A stretch of DNA of 64,000 bases. Source: Burhinus oedicnemus. Lineage: Eukaryota; Chordata; Aves; Charadriiformes; Burhinidae. Under the pieces are notes generated by a model. The model was not told the DNA's origin. It made no database searches and was given only the letters and a program-made list of their open reading frames with translations. Positions 12,752 through 24,696 of this stretch are shown here, in pieces (positions within the stretch are counted from its first letter, which is position 1; the number at the start of each line of letters is the position of its first letter). A program made the translations under genes and the position numbers. The stretch lies in contig VFFE01007795.1 in NCBI GenBank assembly GCA_008921705.1, forward strand, positions 546,341 to 610,340. The letters are read 5' to 3'.

Positions 12752-15700
12752 ACTGAAAGGCACTAATAAATCTTCAGACAGAATACACGTTTTCTCCTCT
12801 TTGCATGAACAGTGCCTAATTTATTTTAGCTAACAGGTTATAACCATAAATAAATACCCAGTATGACATACTTCGAAATTTAATATTGATAAACTCAGAA
12901 ATTAATTTTAGATACCAGACTGCATGAAAAACAAGGGGGAGGAAAAAAATTACAGTGGAGAAAGTTACCATAGTCAGCGTATAAATGAACATTTTCAAAT
13001 AGTTCCTTATCCCCTCTGCAATTCCCAGAGAGGCTCACAGGCACTTCGCTGACAGCCAAAGCTGGGACCTCTGCTGAGTACTGGGCTGACAGTGTGTAAT
13101 GACAGAGGAATACACAATGCACGGTCATTGCAAGCAACTTTAAAATCCCTTTTTAACTTCCAAGGCATTTGCAGCACAAAAGACAAAAGCAGATTGGCCA
13201 TATCACATGGGGAATTTACCTGTGGATCTTCCTAAAAGATTCAAGGAGTGAACAAAAACCCTTCAGCTGATCACCTATAGGCTTTCTAAAACTAATTTCA
13301 CACTGGAATTATGATCATACATCCCTATGTACTGTATTTACAGAGTTTCATGGCCACTGGTGATGTATGCAGGCCATGGAGGCCATCAACCTTACTAATA
13401 AAAGAACTGAAGACATTACAAAGTTGCAAAGTTCTGTAACATCCTCTCTTGTATCTGGATATTGCTTTGAATGTTCGGAAGCAAAATGAAAATGCTTCTT
13501 TAAACTTAAGACCAACACTGATTTCCTTTAAGGTGCAGATGTAATGCTTTGTCCTCACTATAAATAAGCTGTTGATAAATGTGTCATGAAAAAAAATGAA
13601 AGAGCTTGGAACTGCTTACATTTAATCCATTAGTGGCGCAAGAGACCACAGTAATACCAATTACCTAATGTGACTGCTTTTATCAGCTTAAAAGAATAAA
13701 TATTGCTGGCATAATCAAGGTTGATAATTTTTGTCATATTTTGTGTAAGAAAAAAACCATGACTGCCAGGTGAAATATTGGCCAGTGATACTTTTTTATT
13801 TGGAGACTTTTTTTCATAACTCTTTTAAAAGGCAGTATTCCCCTTCCTCCAACTAAACTTGTAAAAGTCTTTCAACATTACAGTTCAATTTATACTGAAT
13901 ACTCCAGCACAGTTCCCAAACTCTGTGAAGAAAGCTCTTTAGATGCACTTCATAGGCAGGCAAAAAAAAATCTTATTTTCATATATGCAGAAACCAATAG
14001 AATGCTCATTTTCCAAGAAGCTAGAAATCTCAACCTGCATATGAACATCTATTATATGTATATATGTATGTCCTTTTACAGTAATTCTCATTAATTTTGG
14101 TGATTCAGCTATATAAAATATGCATATATACATACTACCCACGAGACAAAGGCAGAAACTGGTATGATCTTTAAACTTGGAAGCATGTATGTACAACTTG
14201 AATGAAATTAACAATTATGCTACAATTTAAAATCAAGCCAATATATATACCTATGTACTCCAGAACCTATATATGTATGTCTAAAGACATGCACAGAGAG
14301 ACCTTTGACTGAAATATGAAATCTAGATTTTAAAAGCTTAAGATTTAGTAAGATTTTGATAGTTCCATACTTATCTGAGATTAACTTTTCTTACTTCTAC
14401 CATAGTAAAAATTTGCTTTTGTAAAACATGTTGTTACCTAGGAAACAAGAACAAATGCATGTGCAATACGAATGAAAATTCAAAAGCCTTGGATGAAACT
14501 ATATATACGAAAAATGAGTCATTTTTCTCACTTCCCTACATTCGAGTCAAAGATTTCACCATTGCTATAAACAATGTATTCATAACTTCAGTAATAATTT
14601 AATGGTTAAAAAAGAAGTGTTAACCCTCCTAAACAGTAGGGGAAAAAGTATTTTATTAATTTATACTTATTGTATCTTTTTCGGCATTCATTGCTGGACA
14701 CTTTACTCTTCAAACCAAATGGCATCCTGCTATAGAAATTTTAAACTAAGGGTACCAGAGAACAACATAACTCTCAGAAGTTCACAAAAAACTAAATAAA
14801 TCATTCCCAACATGACAAATTGAGAGAAGTGTCAAGATGTTTGGCAGAGGCTCTCTCTAGCATGAATGGTTCCCTACAATAAAAGGAATTTCTGCTTCAG
14901 TTTACAAGGGAAACCTACTATTTGCAGGTGTAAAGTTCTAGAGGGGGTTTTCTTTGTACTATAGATCTCGTGTGAAAAGCAAAAATTGTCACAACATTTT
15001 TGTGCGCTATCTGAACATGACATTTAGCTACTGACAGAACAACGCGCATAGCCAGGCAGCAGTCTTTGTTAATAATGATACTTCTCACGTAAATGCTGTT
15101 TAGTTGTTTGTTTTGGGTTTTTTTTAGATTTTATGCATTAATAAATTGTTATGCATCTGACAAAAAGAAAACCTAATTTTTTATACTGTTCATTCTAATG
15201 AAAGCAGTTTGCTTTCCAGAATATAGCAAATGGGTAATACCAATGACTAGCTTAATTTTTAAAGTATATTCCTTAGGAAACAAGAAACTCAAAATAATTG
15301 CTGATGGAAAAAATGGTGTAACCTGATGCCATAAAATACAGTATTTAGGAGACATGCAAGAGAGAATTCTGATGCACTGACTTAGGAAAGGGATTAAGCT
15401 AATACCACTTATCTTCTGAACACTGCGTTTAACACACTTCAATTATATATCTTTGTTAATTTATGAGTTCTCGTGTCTGGGCTAACCTTGTTACTAGATG
15501 AAGAGAGGTATGAAAACAGTAGTGGGATTAAATTAACAGCTGTAAAACTTAGGTGGATTACTTACAACTAGAAAAATTCAAGAAGCTGCCTGGACTACTA
15601 ACTAGATATTCTAAGTGCAAAACCAGAAGTGTCATCAGACAGAGGTGCTGCGTGGCGAGCTCTGCATTGCAGAGGCAGGAAACAGATCAGAGGGTTTGTT

Positions 15701-16189
15701 GTTGTTCTCATTTCTCAGACGTAAGAATCTTGATCCATCAGTTTTTATATTCTGCAGTGCTATTCTAATGACTTCAAACACTTGCAACTTCAAAATCATT
15801 GAATAGTATCTTTTAAACAACCTAGAAAGTATCAAATTCTTTTGCATGGAAAATAATAAAAGGCTCCGAATAACATCAAAATAAACGCCTACCCATTTGG
15901 TGCATTCAAAAGGCAAAAAACTTAAAAGCTACCCAAGAGGCTAGAAAAATAAAGCATTAAAAGTTAACCCTACTAGTTACAAACACACTCAAATCTAAAC
16001 AGTAAGCAAAAGTGTTGGAAGACATGTTTTTGTCACGTTTAGAAAGTCATGCGAATTACCACAGTCTCCAGTTGTCTTCCTAATCTCCATGCCAATAATT
16101 TTGTTTGACGTTTCATACATGAAATCTGTGCTTCCTCATGCTGTTCATCCCACTTGCCTTTTGCTTGACTACAGATGATGTCTCTTGCG
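12752..16189. other. Unique AT-rich non-coding sequence
   Basis: No known repeat family or gene is recognised. The area 14,040-14,280 is enriched in ATGTATATATGTATG-like words and contains a small palindrome (ATGTCT-AA-AGACAT). Frames on both strands are short and overlapping. Confidence 0.55.
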
Positions 16190-16330
16190 GTCTTGCCTTT
16201 TTTCTTTCTCTTTTTCAATTCTCCAGACCTTCTCAGCCATCCTTACCTTTTCCTTATCCTCCAACAATCTTTCTTCCCTCCCAAACCCAGTTTTGCTCTT
16301 GTAGTTGCCCACACTGTTTTCAGTGACCAT
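16190..16330. repeat. Pyrimidine-rich tract
   Basis: A stretch dominated by C and T on the plus strand. It includes a 25-30 base nearly pure pyrimidine run ending in CTCCAG at about 16,227 and further CT-rich blocks. It gives a strong but probably fortuitous 3' splice-like signal. Confidence 0.7.
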
Positions 16331-16339
16331 ACAGCCCAC

Positions 16340-16426
16340 TGCTTTTCCTTCCCACGGAGAGGTTAAATGTGCTGGCAGAAATACAGCAGGAACTGAGAGG
16401 AGCTGCTGAACGTCTCATGTTGCCTC
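16340..16426 (+). repeat. Diverged direct repeat, copy A
   Basis: The 43-base core at 16,384-16,426 matches 17,049-17,091 at 35 of 43 positions by hand count. Weaker similarity extends about 45 bases to the left (TGCTTTT..., GAGGTTAA/AAGGTTAA). The family was not identified. Confidence 0.65.
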
Positions 16427-17003
16427 TGTCCAAGAAAGAAGCTGAAGGCTCTTCCAGCCAAATTGCATTTCAGCCACCTCCTTCAGCACCTGCCCTTCCT
16501 CCCTGCTCACTTCACCCCCTGCTCCCCCATCTCTTTCTTTCTGTGGTGCCGCTGCCCCTGATTTCTGCTTTCTACCATGCCCCATATATGCATTTCCCCT
16601 GACCCCAATACTCAGATTTTACATGTACAAACACATACACACGTGTCTGTGTATTGACATACATCTTTATAAAAAGATAAAGCATCTGCCGTTCCTTATT
16701 ACCTTTTTTTCTCAACGTTGGGTTGGTTTTTTTGCTCAGGAAGACTCATGGTAGATCATACTTAAGAAGCACAAACTAAGCTTACTTTTCTTATGAGCTA
16801 GAGAAATTTACACAGTCAGACTCTAATTCCTGGGTAAATATTCCAGACATTGCAACAACTGTACTCATTAGATGAGAACATTGCTTCTGAAATAGTAATT
16901 ACTGCTGTTCTGAGCCCAAGAAAACCATGTCTCCAGCTCAATGTCTTCCGATTCCTTTAGTGCTGATGTTAGCAAACTTTCAAAGCAGGGTGACAGGCAG
17001 CTG

Positions 17004-17091
17004 TGCTTTTGTTTTTCAAGTTAAAGGTTAAGTACGCTGATAAAAACCCAGCAGGAACTGGGAGATGCTGCTGAGCATCCCATCTCGCCTC
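17004..17091 (+). repeat. Diverged direct repeat, copy B
   Basis: This is the partner of 16,340-16,426, in the same orientation about 665 bases away. Both copies share CAGCAGGAACTG followed by GCTGCTGA and end in GCCTC. The level of divergence suggests an old interspersed repeat or an old local duplication. Confidence 0.65.
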
Positions 17092-17703
17092 ACCACAAGA
17101 CAGCAGCTCCTGACTCCCGCTGAACCAGACTCCAGTGATGGTTCTGCCGGCACCAAGGTGAGGGCAAGTGGCCCCAGCTCTCCCCTCCCTCTCCCCCCGC
17201 CACCTTGGCAGCTCCCGTCCCACCACCTCTGTGCCGCTCCCTTTGCTGAGCTGGGAGAGACATCCAGGACATCACACTGTGAAACAGGTCAGGGATCAGA
17301 TCCAGGTTAAAAATAAGCTTTCCTAGGAGAGCCTAACACCTACTCTATAGTCCCTTCCTCTTGTTTGCCTTATAGAAATTCCGAAATGGTGGCACAGCTG
17401 TAGCTTTAATGTGGCCATCTGCTACTTGAAAAGACATTCTCCATCATTAGACTGTACTTATTTTGGAAGGAACATTGAAACCTACAATATCAAATTAATC
17501 TTCTCTTATTTTTCTCCGCTGCCGCTGCAGCTGACGTATGTAATTCAACCTACCCTTTGCAAAAAGAGCCTGAAATTCTCCATTTCCACATCCTCGAGTA
17601 GACTCCTTTCTTCCTAAAACTCTGTAAAGGCTGCCCCATGCAGATCCCTCAAGTTGTTTTCACTGTCGTCTTTGAAGCAGATCCATTTTCTTTTCTTCCC
17701 CAG
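17092..17703. other. Unique non-coding sequence
   Basis: No gene or known repeat is recognised. A donor-like CAAG|GTGAGG at about 17,157 lacks a convincing acceptor upstream. The stretch 17,170-17,215 is C-rich. Confidence 0.5.
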
Positions 17704-17875
17704 CTCTTGCTCTGTAAGAACAACTCCAGGTAACACAGGAGGACATTCATGCGAGCAAACACAGCGTTGCCATGAGCAGTGCTCACCGCCATGAGCAAAC
17801 ATGGCGGGCTGCTGCCCCCATGCTGAGCGACGCCATGGGTGGCAAAGGCAGCGCCTGTCTGTGCCAGAGGCCCAG
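17704..17875 (+). other. Candidate exon with an in-frame ATG (unconfirmed)
   Basis: Upstream, 17,683-17,703 is an almost pure pyrimidine run ending in CCCCAG, a strong acceptor. The segment ends CCCAG|GTAAGG, a strong donor. Inside, the ATG at about 17,773 (context GTTGCCATGA) opens a frame that stays open to the donor for about 34 codons. All frames from the acceptor side contain stops, so it would be a 5'-UTR/first coding exon or a non-coding RNA exon. An earlier donor-like CTCCAG|GTAACA lies near 17,730. No homologous protein is recognised. Such signal pairs also arise by chance in a window this size. Confidence 0.22.
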
Positions 17876-18163
17876 GTAAGGACTGGGGTCTTACCACAAG
17901 AAAAGAGCAGCCGTTGCTCAACCGATCTGACCTTCCTCAGCAGAGGACGGACTAGTCAATAATCGTTTTCAGGCATCTATCACTTTTGGACATAGCTCAG
18001 AGAGATACAGGAGTGCTTAACTTTCCAATTCGATGCATTGCTGAGACAGGTACTTGGAATGGTTTTTAATTATTTGGCTTTGACAAGGATCTGAACGACA
18101 AGCAGCTAAAATGAATTTGAAAGCTGGGATCTCTATCACTGGGCCTTTCTCTCCGTTTCCTAC
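17876..18163. other. Unique sequence flanking the solo LTR
   Basis: No feature is recognised. The last five bases (CCTAC, 18,159-18,163) form the left copy of the LTR's imperfect target-site duplication. Confidence 0.6.
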
Positions 18164-18724
18164 TGTCATGGTTTCAGCTGGGATGGCGTTAACTTTCTTG
18201 CTAGCAGCTGGTGTAGTGCTGTGTTTTGGATTTGAGATGAGAAACAGTGATGATAGCACAGTAATGTTTTTGGTTGTTCGCTCCTCACACCGCCCTGCCA
18301 GCGAGTAGGCTGGGGGTGCACGAGAAGCTGGGAGGAGACACAGCTGGGACAGCTGACCCCAACTGGCCAAAGGGCTATTCCATACCATGTGACGTCATGC
18401 TCAGTATATAAAGCTGGGGAAGAAGAAGGAAAGGGGGGGACACTTGGAGTTATGGCGTTTGTCTTCCCAAGTAACCGTTACACGTGATGGAGCCCTGCTT
18501 TCCTGCAGATGGCTGAACACCTGCCTGCCGATGGGAAGCAGTGAATGAATTCCTCGTTTTGCTTTGCTTGTGTGTGCAGCTTTTGCTTTACTTACGAAAC
18601 TGTCTTTATCTCAGCCCATGAGCTCTCTCACTTTTACTTTTCTGATTCTCTCCCCCATCCCAGCCGGGGGGAATGAGTGAGTGGCTGTGTGGTCCTGGTT
18701 GCTGGCTGGGGTTAAAGCACGACA
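18164..18724 (+). mobile_element. Solo LTR of an avian endogenous retrovirus
   Basis: A 561-bp LTR starts TGTCATGGTTT and ends GCACGACA, so it has TG...CA termini. It is flanked by CCTAC on the left and CCTGC on the right, a 5-bp target duplication with one transition. A 5-bp duplication fits an ERVL-like group better than the 6 bp typical of ERVK; this is family knowledge, not a database match. Promoter signals read on the plus strand: a perfect CRE palindrome TGACGTCA at 18,390-18,397, a TATA box TATATAAA at 18,405-18,412 and an E-box CACGTG at 18,481. The right end (GGCTGGGGTTAAAGCACGACA-like) resembles a terminus I know as common in bird genomes. No gag, pol or env sequence adjoins it, so it is a recombined solo LTR. 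Confidence 0.85.
18390..18412 (+). promoter_or_regulatory. LTR core promoter: CRE palindrome and TATA box
   Basis: TGACGTCA is followed after seven bases by TATATAAA inside the solo LTR. The arrangement is that of a compact U3 promoter with a CREB/ATF site just upstream of TATA. Whether it is active in this host cannot be told from sequence alone. Confidence 0.6.
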
Positions 18725-19826
18725 CCTGCCTGTTTACATTTTTGTACTGCTTTTCATGTCTAATACACCCCAGGAGAACATTTCTATCCCCATCTATCTC
18801 AGGAAGAGGGCGATGATGCTCTGCTGAGCTGTTACTGTGCCTGTTAATCAGCTACGGGACTTTTCAGAGGATAGCAGAGGATGGAGACACTGGGGTGGTG
18901 GGAAGCTGGGGGACCAGCGTGCCTGTGATGACACTGTCTACAGAAAACACAGCACTGTGCTACTGGCACTGGAAAAAAAAGTTCTTTTTTCTGTACTTCC
19001 ATCTTGCACAGATTTTTCCTGTGCTTTTAGCTTTGCTCTCAGACCCGACCTCTTTAACAGTACAATGCACAAGGTAGAAGTGAATGTAGGCAGAGGTCAG
19101 TGAAGGACCTTACCTCTTTCAACTTTCAGTCAAAAGCCATATTACGAGAGCAAAGCTGTGTGACAAAACAGTCTAAATAGATATCAACCAAGTAAATGCA
19201 TAATAAGATATAATATTTTTACTATTAGGAGTTTCAATATTTTATACATCTCCAAAAGATTCAATTTTTAAAAAAAATCATAAAATTGCAACGTGAGAGG
19301 TCCGAGTTTTGGAGTGAGATTCTTGGCTAAGTATTCTCGAAGTCAGTGAGCTCCCTTCCAGGGAGCCTAGGTCCTGCAAGCATTTCTTCAAGGAAAACGT
19401 GACAGCAGTAGTGATGAGAAACACTAACCCACGACCTGGTTTGGACTGGATAACAAGATGATCCTCACTCACACAAATGTTAAAGCAAGGTGTGAATAAA
19501 GCTAAAAATACCATTTGAGCAGAGCAACCATATCAGACAAACTATAACATGAATTCATGAAGCAGCTTCAGTGTCTGCCTTGGAGACACTTGCTCACTTG
19601 CCAAGTCTGTCAGAAAGAATTAACTTGTCAGCAAAAAAAAGGGTATAGTATAGGAAAAAATATTTGTTTGAAAGTTATACTGCTATTTTTCATCTTTCCA
19701 CAGACTATTTCAAGCTTTCAGGCATGATTTGCTGATTTTCATCTTGTTAACTGTAATTCTATTACATGGGCACATCCATCCTGTCCTTGATGCTTATATA
19801 ACAACAGCTCCAAAAGAGAAGAGATT
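18725..19826. other. Unique sequence between two LTR insertions
   Basis: No gene or internal retroviral sequence is recognised between the solo LTR and the second LTR fragment. The two are therefore not the ends of one provirus. Short frames at 18,837-19,103 (+) have no recognisable product. Confidence 0.55.
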
Positions 19827-19853
19827 AAAAAAAAAAAAAAAAAAAAAGAAAAA
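19827..19853. repeat. Poly-A tract beside the assembly gap
   Basis: 21 consecutive A, then GAAAAA, running directly into the N gap. This is a likely cause of the assembly break. Confidence 0.9.
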
Positions 19854-19873
19854 NNNNNNNNNNNNNNNNNNNN
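19854..19873. other. Assembly gap (20 N)
   Basis: Twenty N bases. The gap is flanked on the left by a 21-base poly-A and on the right by the interior of an LTR. The true missing length is unknown and may exceed 20 bases. Confidence 0.98.
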
Positions 19874-20158
19874 TCCTGAATCCAGATCCGGAATCCAGTT
19901 CCCGTCCGTCACCGAGTCCAGTCTGGGACTTCCCCAGCACCTGCTGGTGATGTGATTGTCATCCTGGGAGCTTGATACGGTTTTGTATATATTTCATTAT
20001 TTTTCTTTTTATTATTTTATTATCAATATTTCATTAAAGTAGTTTAGTTCCTTCTAAACTCTTAAGTCTCTTTTTCTCTCTCTTTCTTGCCTCCCGAGCG
20101 GAGCAGGAGAGAGCGAGCATCTGTCGTTCCATCGGATTGGGCCAATCTTCTCCAGACA
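19874..20158 (+). mobile_element. Partial LTR (3' part) of a second endogenous retrovirus
   Basis: The sequence after the gap has the character of the 3' half of an avian LTR. A T/A-rich block with GTATATAT at about 19,985 is followed by an ATTAAA polyadenylation signal at 20,033-20,038. Then come a CTTCTAAACTCTTAAGTCTC-like segment, a C/T-rich stretch and a GAGCAGGAGAGAGCGAGC-like segment. The right end is placed at CCAGACA (20,158). It differs from the solo LTR at 18.2 kb. The 5' part and left target duplication are lost in or beyond the N gap, so length and family cannot be fixed. No coding sequence is attached. Confidence 0.65.
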
Positions 20159-23100
20159 AAGTGTTTTCCCTCAGTTTAATTCAATACTGAAGAGTACCCA
20201 CACAGCATCACCACAGACAGATCAGGAGTTACAGTTTGGATGCTTCACATCTCATCCTTCCTTTGACAATATTTCCCATGATAAGACCAGAATCATGGGA
20301 CTGGCTTGATACTACCCTGAACACAAAACTGTACAATACAAGATACCCATCTCAAGAGAAGAGATGAATCCAGCCATAAGGAATCATGTCACAAAGTCAC
20401 TGAATAAGAAGTCCCACCAGACATTGCATCAGTCCAGGCAGATTCTGTTCAAATTCAGCAGTTTCCCAAATAAATATTTCAATATTGATAACTGATTTTC
20501 CAGTACTCATTAGGTCAATATAAGGCCCTCCCTGTAAAACAAAGAATCAAATAAAAATCTTCATGGGAAAAAAAAAGGACAAGAAACTATTAAAAAATAC
20601 ATGTACTGGGGACACTTTCAAGTTTTGTTGAAACTCTTAATTTTTCTGATCTGGTAAATCCTTTGAGCTTAGACACAATACAAAGAAAATCTAGGAGAAC
20701 TGTACAAGAAAACAGGAAAAAAGGGTAAGATACACCTAACAGCATGAAATAATCTGCTCTAGCAAGAAAATAGGAGCCTTGTCATTTAATATTATTGTCT
20801 TGAAAAATGACACCTAACCAGCTAACAATCACATAACTCCCTAATGTGCTTTTAATCATGCCACCTTCACTCATTCGTTCGAGGATGCACGTGGTGATGA
20901 CAACCTCCAGAACTAAATGGAAAAAGTCTACAGCTCAAATTGATCCAAGAAACTTGTGGTTAAAACCAAAAAAGGTGACCTCTGGGTAGAAATAGTTTTA
21001 GAAATAGAATAGTAGAAAAGTTTTCAAAAGACTCTGCGTAAGTGAGAACAAGCTATATTTCTACAGATTTACTAAAATGGGAAATTACAGCATTACCGGT
21101 TGTACCTAACTTCCAAATGTTCAGTTCTAATCCATTAAACATAAATTAACCTGAATGCCTGATGTTATTTCCTTTCAGTATAAACACAACAGCTTTAAAC
21201 TCCACTGGTACACATGCAAACATATGCTTTCCTGTAAATATCCAGCAAAAAATTCCAACGATGCGTCAAAATAGCACCAACACAGTTGAAGAAAGGGCTT
21301 CTCCACTGCTGGGTTAACATCTCACTTCTTTCTGTCACCTGGACAGTTGTTCCTGGAGCCTGCTCTGGTTTGGCAATGGTTGTCTCCTAGTCCGCTTGGC
21401 TTCGGTGCTGTTCTTACTAGGTATGCCTCAAGTGTTTCATTTGGCAGTTTGACTGGGAGATGCTACTGGGGATCATGGGAATTTTCAAGGTAACAAGACA
21501 CCAACACAAATGCAAGGAATAAGTCAGAGATTAAGTCAAAACCAGGGTCGGAGCCCAGCAGAGATCTTCAGGAATGCAGAAAAGGTGCCAAATGGGGCTG
21601 GGATGGTACACGTGGATCTGTAAGCACCACAGACTATGATTAAAATTACAGTCTTGCCTGCATCACATTAATCACATTCTGTGTCATGCTCTAACTTTGC
21701 TTATATATAAGCAAAACCATCATATGACAAATATTTTCTTCCTATGCCTTTCACTCCGTTCACCCCCTGAGATCTAGCTACACAGTCTGGTGTGTCTCCT
21801 GAACGGTAAAATGCACTGTGTGTGACAAACCTGACACAAATATAGATATCTGATTGCCAAGTCCCATTTTGTCAGCACCAGGAAATCACTTGCCCAGCAG
21901 CCTGAGGAGCCACGTGGTGCCACCGCCACGCTCGTGGCCGCAGGCAGCAAAGGCAGGGGGTTGTGCGAGTCATTTCTTTCATTAGCTTCCCTGTGACAGG
22001 AATCGTTACTCAGAGCATTTCTGGTGGGCTGCCACCACCTTGTGTAATGGCATTCAGCAGTCCATACCCTCTTTGCCTCTGGTTTGCACTTGCCAAAAGC
22101 CCTCGACCAGGACCGCACAAAGGACCTCAAGTGCGGCATCAGGGAAAGTCACACCATCTGGCTCAAATAAAATAAATAGGAGCCCTGTCACTGCAAAAGC
22201 CTTTTGCAAGCAGACAGGAGCTTGTGCCTGGCTGGTCCCCAGTGCCCTTCTGGACTCAGGCACTTTCTTCACTTGTATCATCAGCATAGCAAGGAAAAAA
22301 ATAAAACAGGGACAGTAAAGAAGGAAGGGGAAGAACATGTCCACATCCAGAGGCTGGCTGCCACCAGGGAAGAAGAATGCACATCTGCTCAGGGAGTGGG
22401 GTGAGCTGCCCATGCGGGGAGAAAAGAAGGTGCATTTGGGGAGAGCATAGGAACTAGCCAAAACACGTTAAAGAACACAAATGATATGGGGCAGAGGCCA
22501 CTCTGATGCTTACAGAAGAACAAAGAAGAGAGCAGCTCCCACACTATCATTTCCCCTGGGAAGCTGTGCCATGTAACACCTTGGTTTCTCAAAAAGGCTT
22601 TGCCGTTACAGCTGGACCACAGGCACACTGCATACCATCCATGTGAAGGAGATACAGCACACTGAGCTACAGGCCCTTCAAAACACCCCTGGGGAGGGAA
22701 CAAGCCTTCCGCACAGCAGCAAAAGCTTGTCCTCCAATAAGAGCTACTGGGAGAGATAGGCTGAAGGCCTGTGTGAAAGGACTTCAGGCCTTCAAATTAG
22801 CATCTAAACTTTCATTTGCTCATCCCAAATTATCACCCCAATTGTTTTCCTAAATGAGTTTCATCACAACTCGCAGAATCTATCCGATAAAGCCTACTGT
22901 GCGCTGCAGCAAAGCCATAAGAAACAACTGAGTTTGTTCAATTGAACAGTACCGGCAGTGCCTTATTTTTCACCCTCCAAGCCTATTTATGTCATATCCA
23001 CTAATCTTCATAGATGAGAAATCAGTAATCCCTCACTCTGTTTTTAAGCTTCCCAGAAAAAAAAGAAGTATTGGTATTTTGTTCAAGGGTTTAAGGGGAA

Positions 23101-24619
23101 TATTTTTCATGTGGGATGGAAAGAAAGAAATTGCGTGTTACAAACAAAACTGTGTTCCCTAGAAGAGACTCCCCTACCTTGGTCTAAGCTATTTCTTTCT
23201 TGTTGTATATTTCCAAACCACCAAATCCGGAAAGCAAACTGTTGCTTCTGTTGACCCCAAGTTTGTAAAAGCCCACAGACATTGTCCAATTCTGATGATG
23301 CCAGTCCTGCAACTACACCGTTCCACACAGAGTTTCTTCCAGCTATAAGCCATATAGAAAATTTGCCCTTAACCTCCTTGATGCAGAGGAAAGATGGCTA
23401 AGATGCCCTGGATATGCTGATTTCTGAGAACTCTTTGAGCATCCCACTGTGGAAAGCGGTCTGTGCCATCAACTTTTGGTAAGCTGGGGAAAATACTGAT
23501 ACCAAAACAGTTTATTCTCATTTATACTTACCAAGAAATCTTCCAGATAATACTTTTGGGAGAGACATATAAACACCAAATTGGTAGGTGAACTGAGGTG
23601 AAAATTATTCTGGAGAAGGATACTTTGTGGCAGGGATACCACCCAATGTCCTAAATTCCAAGGAAAACTTTGCAAATAAATAACACTAAAGCAGCTGTGA
23701 AGTAACAGCAAACAGAGGTGGCTCCTCATGAAAGCCAGGGAGAGCAGCAATGGAACTGAACCTCTGGGACCTACCACCTTCATATAATTAGAGCTGACAT
23801 CATCATGCAGCTTTGTTGGCAGGATTGTCAGCAGATCAGCAGCAGCCTTCTACCTGAAGACAGCAAGAGGCCTGCTGAAGTGTCCCAGGACAATGCTTCA
23901 CCCTGTGCTACCCACCTAATAGGGAGCAAAGTGTTACAGGATATCTGCTTAACACTCGGACCTCCAGGACAGGGATCCAAGAAAAAGCATGTGACACAGA
24001 GGCAGCATGACATTAGGTTACCAGTTTGTCAAAAAACTGATTTTAGGTGTACGTTCAGTCTCTGCAGGACTCCTCGAACAGGGAACCCCTCGGAGATGGA
24101 CCATGTGCCCCTGCTCCCTGAAGCATCGCTTTTCTTTGTTTAACAAGGGGTCACAAAGACAACTTATAACAAAAGCCATACTGGTTTTGGAAGTTGACAT
24201 ATTACTGCTGCAGGTGGTGATGTTATGAATTTTTAAAGGAACCCAATTACATCACTTTTCATTGCCCACCGCATGGCATAAAGGTCAAACACAGACAAAC
24301 ATACATTTCTCTTTACGGGTTCAGCCTTATTGTTTTCTTCATTTCTCTTCCCTCACACAGAATTCAAGTGAGGAATCAAAGGGCTTTTTCTCTGTCCCTG
24401 TGGCAAAAATACTACAGCTGACTTCTTGCCCACCACCTTAAATATCTATTTAAAGGTTAGCTACAGTCATAAAAACAAGCACCCATTGCAAAGCAAATGA
24501 GAAGAAGATTTAAGAAACAGTTTTTATGCTTATGAGCCATTATTTGAGCAAACAGCAACTCTCCAGTACCGAGATAAGGATTAGTGGAGAAAAAAGATCC
24601 CATCTTGTGAAAGCAAACC
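20159..24619. other. Unique non-coding sequence
   Basis: No known gene or repeat is recognised. A GC-richer zone at 21,880-22,460 contains a cluster of CpGs near 21,905-21,945 and overlapping frames of up to about 135 codons on both strands, none with a recognisable domain. A minus-strand acceptor/donor pair at 23,532-23,650 was considered and judged weak. Confidence 0.5.
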
Positions 24620-24696
24620 ATAAAATAAAAATAAAAAAATACAAAATAAAAAAACCCCCAAAACCGACAAAAACACACCACACCCAAAAAAACTCC
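24620..24696. repeat. A/C-rich simple sequence
   Basis: A tract of A runs broken by C and T (AAAATAAAAATAAAA, then ACCCCCAAAACC and ACACACCACACCC). It is low-complexity sequence. Its complement is T/G-rich like the tracts at 28.2, 37.0 and 41.0 kb. Confidence 0.8.

Noticed and set aside
18164..20158. A single provirus bounded by two LTRs
   Set aside because: The two LTR sequences differ and no gag, pol or env remnant lies between them. The left LTR has its own target duplication.
22054..22461. 135-codon minus-strand frame and its plus-strand partners
   Set aside because: Several frames overlap on both strands without domains or convincing splice sites.
23532..23650. Minus-strand exon-like segment with a good donor (TTCTTG|GTAAGTAT)
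   Set aside because: The acceptor tract is interrupted and weak, and alternative AGs lie nearby. One good donor alone is expected often by chance in 64 kb.
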